64,000 nt of DNA, taken from positions 124,001 to 188,000 of the forward strand of contig JBFWRK010000002.1 of assembly GCA_050248955.1 (NCBI GenBank), written 5' to 3'. The notes below the pieces were generated by a model, which was not told the origin of the DNA, searched no databases, and saw only the letters and a list, made by a program, of their open reading frames with translations. This DNA is from JBFWRK01 sp050248955. GTDB taxonomy: Bacteria; Actinomycetota; Acidimicrobiia; Acidimicrobiales; Ilumatobacteraceae. Positions 59,341-64,000 of the stretch are shown here, piece by piece. Both the position numbers and the translations under genes were made by a program. The stretch's first letter is position 1; each line of letters opens with the position of its first letter.

Positions 59341-60522
59341 ATGGAACCGTGGGTCGAAGCCGCACGTCGCGACACACCAGGGGTCGAGAACGTCGTCCAC
59401 TTCAACAACGCCGGCGCCGCGCTCCCGCCGCAGGTGGTCGTCGACACCGTCGTCGGTCATGTCCGCCGTGAGGCCGAGATCGGCGGTTACGAAGCCGCCG
59501 CGGAGGCGGCGGAGCGCCTGGAGGGTCTCTACGTATCGATCGCGACGTTGGTCGGCGCATCGCCGGAGGAGATCGCCGTCGTCGAGAACGCGACCCGTGC
59601 GTGGGACATGGCCGTCTACGGGTTCCCGTTCCGTCCCGGCGACCGCGTGATCACAGCACGGGCGGAGTACGCGAGCAATGTCATCGCGCTGTTGCAGCTG
59701 CAGCGCCGCCATGGGATCGAGATCGTGCTGATCGACGACGACGACGAGCACGGCCAGATCTCGCTCGATCACCTCGCCTCCGAGCTCGCAGCGGGAGCGG
59801 CACTGGTCGCCCTCACCCATGCCCCCACGAACGGCGGGCTGATCAACCCGGCCGCGGCAGTCGGCGCGCTGTGCCGAGACCACGAGGTCTTCTTCGTCCT
59901 CGATGCCTGCCAGTCCGTCGGCCAGCTTCCGATCGACGTGACGGCCATCGGTTGCGACGTCCTTTCCGCCACCAGCCGCAAGTACCTCCGCGGCCCGAGG
60001 GGATGCGGCTTCCTCTTCGTCGGCCGGCGCGCGCTCGAACGGCTCGAGCCTCCGTTCCTCGACCTCCATGCGGCGATCTGGACCGGCGACGGCACCTACG
60101 AGGTCCGCCCCGACGCCAGACGCTTCGAGAACTGGGAGAGCAACTACGCGGCGAAGCTCGGCCTTGCAGCCGCGATCGACTACGCCCTCGACGTCGGCAT
60201 CGAGACCACGTGGCCCCGGATCCAGGCGCTCGCCGACGCGTTGCGCAACGGACTCGCGACGCTCGAGGGCGTGGAGGTCCACGACAAGGGTGCGATTCGC
60301 GGGGGCATCGTCACGTTCACCGTGAACGGGCGAAGCGCCGAGGAGATCAAGGCCGGCCTCTCCCGCGCCGGTGTCAACACGCACGTCTCACTGCCGGAGT
60401 ACGCCCGCTACGACCAGCCACACCGAGGACTGCCCGCGCTCGTGCGGGCCTCGGTCCACTACTACAACACCGAGACCGAGATCGATCAGCTCCTGGACGC
60501 GCTGCGTGCACTGGGCGCGTGA
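59341..60522 (+). CDS. Class V aminotransferase-fold PLP enzyme (cysteine desulfurase/EgtE-like)
   Basis: A 393-residue PLP enzyme. It opens VVHFNNAGAALPPQVV, the family start; LIDDDDEHGQISLDHL, LVALTHAPTNGGLINP and VFFVLDACQSVGQLPIDV follow. The PLP Lys is in SATSRKYLRGPRGCG. The pattern fits cysteine desulfurase-like lyases, including EgtE-type hercynylcysteine sulfoxide lyases; no ergothioneine genes are nearby, so the substrate is open. The ATG at 59341 gives the conserved start; an ATG at 59277 is also in frame. Confidence 0.85.
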   Translation: MEPWVEAARRDTPGVENVVHFNNAGAALPPQVVVDTVVGHVRREAEIGGYEAAAEAAERLEGLYVSIATLVGASPEEIAVVENATRAWDMAVYGFPFRPGDRVITARAEYASNVIALLQLQRRHGIEIVLIDDDDEHGQISLDHLASELAAGAALVALTHAPTNGGLINPAAAVGALCRDHEVFFVLDACQSVGQLPIDVTAIGCDVLSATSRKYLRGPRGCGFLFVGRRALERLEPPFLDLHAAIWTGDGTYEVRPDARRFENWESNYAAKLGLAAAIDYALDVGIETTWPRIQALADALRNGLATLEGVEVHDKGAIRGGIVTFTVNGRSAEEIKAGLSRAGVNTHVSLPEYARYDQPHRGLPALVRASVHYYNTETEIDQLLDALRALGA

Positions 60523-60630
60523 TCGCCACGGGCCGTCGGGCACGAGCACCTCGTTAGTGTTCGCGCGCCGGACCGCACGCACGCAACGCCGACCTGGCGG
60601 AGCACCGGTTCGGCTGGAGGTCGACGCGCG
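60523..60630 (+). promoter_or_regulatory. Promoter region upstream of the mini-ORF and Rieske gene
   Basis: TAGTGT (60555-60560) is a -10 box; transcription would begin near 60567 and leave about 64 nt of leader before the mini-ORF at 60631, which has GGAGG upstream. No -35 consensus or operator is clear. Confidence 0.4.
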
Positions 60631-60735
60631 ATGAGGGCCTGGCAGTTCACCGACACGCACGAACCGCACGTGCCGACCGAGGTCGAGGAGCCGATCGGCC
60701 AGCTCGGCCGCCTGGTCGCCAGGATCGCCGACTGA
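60631..60735 (+). pseudogene. 34-codon remnant or mini-ORF resembling an alcohol dehydrogenase N-terminus
   Basis: The frame reads MRAWQFTDTHEPHVPTEVEE followed by PIGQLGRLVARIAD and a stop. MRAWQFT..EP...TEV is the usual N-terminus of zinc-dependent medium-chain alcohol dehydrogenases, but the rest of that enzyme is missing. GGAGG lies 10 nt upstream and the Rieske gene starts 8 nt after the stop. It is most likely what remains after a large in-frame deletion; it could also act as a translated leader for the Rieske gene. It is too short to be listed by most gene finders. Confidence 0.55.
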
Positions 60736-60743
60736 TCCGGGCG

Positions 60744-61808
60744 ATGGCCGATCTGCGGGCATCCCTCGTGCCGAACGACTACGTGGATGCGGCCGTCTAT
60801 GCAGTCGAAGCGGAGCGCGTGCTGTGCCGCGAGTGGCTGCCGGTGTGCCGAGCGGACCAGCTTCGTGAACCGGGCGACCGGATCGCCGTCACGCTCGTCG
60901 GCAGGCCGGTGGTGGCCGTGCGCGACGGTGATGGCGCGATCCGCGTGCTCGGCAACGTCTGCGCTCATCGAGGATCGCAGCTCGTCGACGACGGGAACGG
61001 GCGAGCGTCCACGCTGGTGTGCCCGTACCACCGATGGGCGTACCGACTCGACGGCTCGCTGATCGGTGCCCCGCTCGCTGAGGACGCCGATCTCGACGGT
61101 GCGTGCCTGCCCGAGATCCGCCACACGATCTGGGAGGGATTCGTGCTGGCGAACCTGTCGGGGGACGCGGCCGAACCCCATGCGGCGCTGGCCGCGCTGT
61201 CGGAGCTGATCGCGCCGTGGCGATGGGGCGAGCTGGTCACGGTGGCGTCGGAGCGGTTCGAGTCGGCGTGGAACTGGAAGGTGATGGTCGAGAACTGGAT
61301 CGAGTGCTACCACCACATCGGTACGCACCGGGAGTCGGTGGAGGCGTTCCAACCGGCTCGCACCACGCGCGTCTCGCCGAGCAACGGCGCGCCGTGGGCG
61401 TGCATGACCGTGGACAGCATCGGTGGCATCGAAGGTGAGCCGGGTGAGTGGATGCCGGGCATCACCGTCGAGCACTCCCGTGACCTCTCGGTGTGGTCGG
61501 CCTTCCCGCTGCTCCTCGGAGGCAGCGTGTCGCGCTACGCGTTCTGGTTGCACGTCGTGCCGATCGACGCAACCCGCCACGACGTGACGTGGCACCTGCT
61601 CGCTCATCCGGGCCAACGCGAGCGGTTCGACGCCGAAAGGGTGAGTGGACTGATGGCGATGCTCGTCGCCGTCCACGCCGAAGACATGACGTCGTGCGCG
61701 CGGGTGCAGGCCGGCCTGGCCAGCGGACTGATCGACGTCCTGCGCCTGACTCGCCTCGAGGAACCGGTTGCCGACTTCCAGCGTTGGATCAAGGCCCGCC
61801 CGACCTGA
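60744..61808 (+). CDS. Rieske non-heme iron oxygenase, alpha subunit
   Basis: A 354-residue ring-hydroxylating-type oxygenase. The Rieske cluster ligands are CAHRGS and CPYHRWAY near residues 75-100. The mononuclear iron site follows in VENWIECYHHIGTH, with a later acidic ligand in VHAEDMTS. The bridging Asp between the two sites is replaced in this family by Glu/Asn-rich residues near ENW. It hydroxylates or demethylates an aromatic or quaternary amine substrate with a separate reductase, not found in the window. The ATG at 60744 is 8 nt after the mini-ORF stop. Confidence 0.87.
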   Translation: MADLRASLVPNDYVDAAVYAVEAERVLCREWLPVCRADQLREPGDRIAVTLVGRPVVAVRDGDGAIRVLGNVCAHRGSQLVDDGNGRASTLVCPYHRWAYRLDGSLIGAPLAEDADLDGACLPEIRHTIWEGFVLANLSGDAAEPHAALAALSELIAPWRWGELVTVASERFESAWNWKVMVENWIECYHHIGTHRESVEAFQPARTTRVSPSNGAPWACMTVDSIGGIEGEPGEWMPGITVEHSRDLSVWSAFPLLLGGSVSRYAFWLHVVPIDATRHDVTWHLLAHPGQRERFDAERVSGLMAMLVAVHAEDMTSCARVQAGLASGLIDVLRLTRLEEPVADFQRWIKARPT

Positions 61809-61912
61809 ACCGACACCCCGGAGCGACGCGGGACCTTCGACTCTGGAAACGCCGGGCCCGACGGGCGCTGGCTGGAACGAACGGAAGCGGATCGTCCGGA
61901 GGGGGCTTCGCG

Positions 61913-64000
61913 ATGACCTACGAGCTCGAGCCCGACATCGTGCCGACCGACGTCGAGGCGGCGGCGCACTTCGACGGGTTCGACCCGGACGCCGACTTCG
62001 ACCCCCTGTGGTGCGTCGTGCTCGACGGGTTCGATCCCGACCAGGAACGCGTCCGCGAAGCATTGATGGCCCTGGCTGACGGCCGCGTCGGCGTCGGAGG
62101 CGCGACGCTCGCCGGTCACCCCGGTGAGCGCCGTTGGACGGTCGCCGGCGGTGTGTACCAGGGTGAGGGGGCCGAGACGCACCTCTTGTCGGGACCCGTG
62201 GGGTTCCACCTGCCGTATCGCATCGAGCCCGGCGCCGCGCTCCGGCGCGTCCTCGACCTGCGAACCGGTGTGCTCTGGGAGCATGCCGTCGCCGACGCCG
62301 GGCCGGTGCAGGCCCTGCGATTCTCGTCGATCGCCCGCCCTGGTCTCTCGGTGATGCGGGCGCGCTGCCCCGATTCGCGCACCGGGCCCTTGCTCCGGCC
62401 ATCGACCGACGGCGCCGTCGCCGAGGAAGGCGTCGATGGCGAAGTCGCCTGGATGAGCGCAGCGGGCGCGTCGGGCCTGACCGGTGGGATGGTCGCAGCG
62501 GCGCACGAGGTGAGGACGGCGGACGGCCAGGGAACCGTCGCGGATCGCGTCGTGGCGTACGAGGGCCATGGCGAACGGCTGCCCGTCCCGGACGTCGCGG
62601 TATGCCGCGCCCGCGAAGCGGCAGCCACCGGCTTCGCCGACCTGCTCGCCGAACACCGTCAGGCGTGGACGAGCCGGTGGGAGGACGCGGACATCCGCAT
62701 TGAGGGGGACGACGCGCTGCAGCTGGCCACCAGGTTCGCCATGTACCACCTGATGTCCTCGGTCCCCGAGGAGGGTGAGGCTGCGGTCGGCGCCAGGGGA
62801 CTCACCGGCGAGGGCTATCGCGGCCACGTCTTCTGGGACGCGGACACCTTCACGCTCCCCTTCCTCGCGGCCACGCGGCCCGCTGCCGCGCGGGCGATGT
62901 TGGAGTACCGGCTTCGGCGCCTCCCCGCCGCCCAGGCGATCGCCCGAGCGAACGGCCGGGCGGGTGCGCGCTTCCCATGGGAATCTGCGCGGTCGGGCGC
63001 GGACGTCACGCCGAGCTCCGCCCGTGACCGGACGGGGCGGCTCGTTCCGATCCGAACCGGACTCCTGGAGGAGCACATCGCCGCCCAGGTCGCATGGGCC
63101 GCCTGCTTCTACACGGACTGGACCGGCGACGAGGAGTTCGCCTGTGGGCCCGGTCTCCGCCTGCTCGTCGAGACCGCACGCTACTGGCGATCCCGCATCC
63201 GCATGGGGAGGGACGGCACCGGGCACATCTACGGCGTCATCGGCCCTGACGAGTACCACGAACCGGTCGACGACAACGCGTTCACCAACGTGATGGCTCG
63301 CTGGAATCTGCGCACGGCCGCCGACGCCGTCGAAGTCGCGCCGACGGGAGCCCAGGACGTGGACGTCGCCGAGATCGCAGGCTGGCGGGAGGCGGCAGAC
63401 GCGCTGGTCGACGGGTTCGACCCTCACACCGGCGTGTACGAGCAGTTCGCAGGATTCAACCGGCTGGAGTCGCTGCTCATCGCGGAGGTCGCGCCCCGGC
63501 GCCCGATCGCCGCCGATCTGCTGCTGGGTGCCCGTCGCGTCCATGGTGCCCAGGTGTTGAAGCAGGCCGACGTGCTGATGCTCCACCATCTGATCCCCGA
63601 CCACGTCGCGCCGGGCACGCTCGCGGCGAACCTGCGCTTCTACGAGCCGCGCACGGCGCACGGCAGCTCGCTCTCGCCGCCGATCCACGCGTCGCTGTTC
63701 GCCCGAGTGGGCGACCACGACCGAGCGCTGGACGCGCTGCGGATCGCGGCTCGGATGGACCTCGACGACCTCACCGAGACCACCGCGAGCGGGCTCCACC
63801 TCGCGACCATGGGGGGTCTCTGGCAGGCGTTCGCCTTCGGCTTCGCCGGCCTGCGTGCCAACGCGGACCGTCTCCACGTCGACCCGCATCATCCTCCCGC
63901 GTGGAGCGGGCTGGAAGTGCGAGTGACGTACCGGGGCAGCCACGTGCGAGTTCGCACCGAGCCCTCGCTCCTCACGATCCACGCCGACCCACCGGCTGCC
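61913..64000 (+). CDS. Glycoside hydrolase family 65 phosphorylase/hydrolase (C-terminus beyond the window)
   Basis: The first 696 codons are present and the frame is open to the window end. GYRGHVFWDADTFTLPFLA is the GH65 substrate loop. The general acid is the Glu in GPDEYHEPVDDNAFTN, then KQADVLML and YEPRTAHGSSLSP, which bind phosphate or the nucleophilic water. The protein is a disaccharide phosphorylase or hydrolase acting on trehalose, kojibiose, maltose or a glucosyl derivative. GGAGGGGG precedes the ATG at 61913. There are 104 bp without features between it and the Rieske gene. Confidence 0.9.
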   Translation, partial: MTYELEPDIVPTDVEAAAHFDGFDPDADFDPLWCVVLDGFDPDQERVREALMALADGRVGVGGATLAGHPGERRWTVAGGVYQGEGAETHLLSGPVGFHLPYRIEPGAALRRVLDLRTGVLWEHAVADAGPVQALRFSSIARPGLSVMRARCPDSRTGPLLRPSTDGAVAEEGVDGEVAWMSAAGASGLTGGMVAAAHEVRTADGQGTVADRVVAYEGHGERLPVPDVAVCRAREAAATGFADLLAEHRQAWTSRWEDADIRIEGDDALQLATRFAMYHLMSSVPEEGEAAVGARGLTGEGYRGHVFWDADTFTLPFLAATRPAAARAMLEYRLRRLPAAQAIARANGRAGARFPWESARSGADVTPSSARDRTGRLVPIRTGLLEEHIAAQVAWAACFYTDWTGDEEFACGPGLRLLVETARYWRSRIRMGRDGTGHIYGVIGPDEYHEPVDDNAFTNVMARWNLRTAADAVEVAPTGAQDVDVAEIAGWREAADALVDGFDPHTGVYEQFAGFNRLESLLIAEVAPRRPIAADLLLGARRVHGAQVLKQADVLMLHHLIPDHVAPGTLAANLRFYEPRTAHGSSLSPPIHASLFARVGDHDRALDALRIAARMDLDDLTETTASGLHLATMGGLWQAFAFGFAGLRANADRLHVDPHHPPAWSGLEVRVTYRGSHVRVRTEPSLLTIHADPPAA

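Noticed and set aside
61604..63982. 792-codon open frame on the minus strand
   Set aside because: It is antisense to the GH65 gene; its translation is rich in Arg, Asp, Glu, Gly and Val without any family motif, as expected from the complement of a GC-rich gene.

Overview
The window is 64 kb of uniformly GC-rich, gene-dense bacterial chromosome. It has no rRNA, tRNA, CRISPR array, insertion sequence or prophage gene that I could recognise. The gene content points to an actinobacterium: repeated acyl-CoA synthetase, crotonase, CoA-transferase and acyl-CoA dehydrogenase modules, a mycofactocin-type SDR, a stand-alone LigD polymerase domain, a DUF2889 protein and a sucrase/ferredoxin-like protein. 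Many genes have a TAnnnT -10 box ending 6-8 nt before the start codon, so they are probably leaderless, which is common in Actinomycetota. An Acidimicrobiia (Ilumatobacter-like) origin is my best guess, by inference only.

Layout. (1) 1-6.2 kb: acyl-CoA dehydrogenase (partial), MFS exporter, SnoaL-like protein, acyl-CoA synthetase, crotonase and an acyl-CoA-dehydrogenase-associated phosphotransferase. (2) 6.2-11.9 kb: an envelope-lipid island. A PAP2 / flippase / PAP2 operon with GTGA overlaps faces an orphan betaine-type lipoprotein and a membrane protein that fuses a degenerate PAP2 domain to a kinase. (3) 12-16 kb: single genes (MccF-like peptidase, GNAT, APH(6)-like kinase, SRPBCC, YdeI-like). 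(4) 16-21.6 kb: mycofactocin-type SDR divergent from a three-subunit molybdenum hydroxylase, followed by a GntR regulator. (5) 21.6-35.3 kb: acyl-CoA dehydrogenase, two acyl-CoA synthetases, MaoC-type hydratase, crotonase, HSD10-like SDR, DUF2889 protein, then a branched-chain-type ABC importer whose two permeases and first ATPase are one polypeptide. (6) 35.4-45.3 kb, all minus strand: crotonase-alpha/beta-hydrolase fusion, crotonase, amidohydrolase, DUF35 protein, thiolase, metallophosphoesterase, TetR regulator, SDR and a double-domain CoA-transferase. (7) 45.5-53.5 kb: LMW phosphatase, acetyl-CoA hydrolase-like protein, HpaH-like hydratase, double hotdog protein, LigD polymerase domain with GNAT, cyclic-nucleotide-binding protein, SIMPL lipoprotein behind a structured leader, and a MarR / SRPBCC divergent pair. 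(8) 53.5-59.3 kb: a three-gene operon of an Asp/Gly/Thr octapeptide-repeat mini-protein, a JmjC-type cupin and a sucrase/ferredoxin-like protein, next to pta-ackA. (9) 59.3-64 kb: class V aminotransferase, a 34-codon alcohol-dehydrogenase remnant, a Rieske oxygenase and a GH65 phosphorylase cut by the window end.

How it fits together. Most of the window activates carboxylic acids to CoA esters, dehydrogenates, hydrates and cleaves them, and exports or imports related substrates. A shared palindrome, YTGACR-N4-YGTCAR, sits on promoter elements at 263, 2275, 28237, 31622, 31663 and 45422. It suggests that one TetR-type regulator (the gene at 41476-42111 is a candidate) coordinates several of these modules. 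The most likely undescribed systems are the octapeptide-repeat/JmjC operon and the PAP2-flippase-pseudokinase island.
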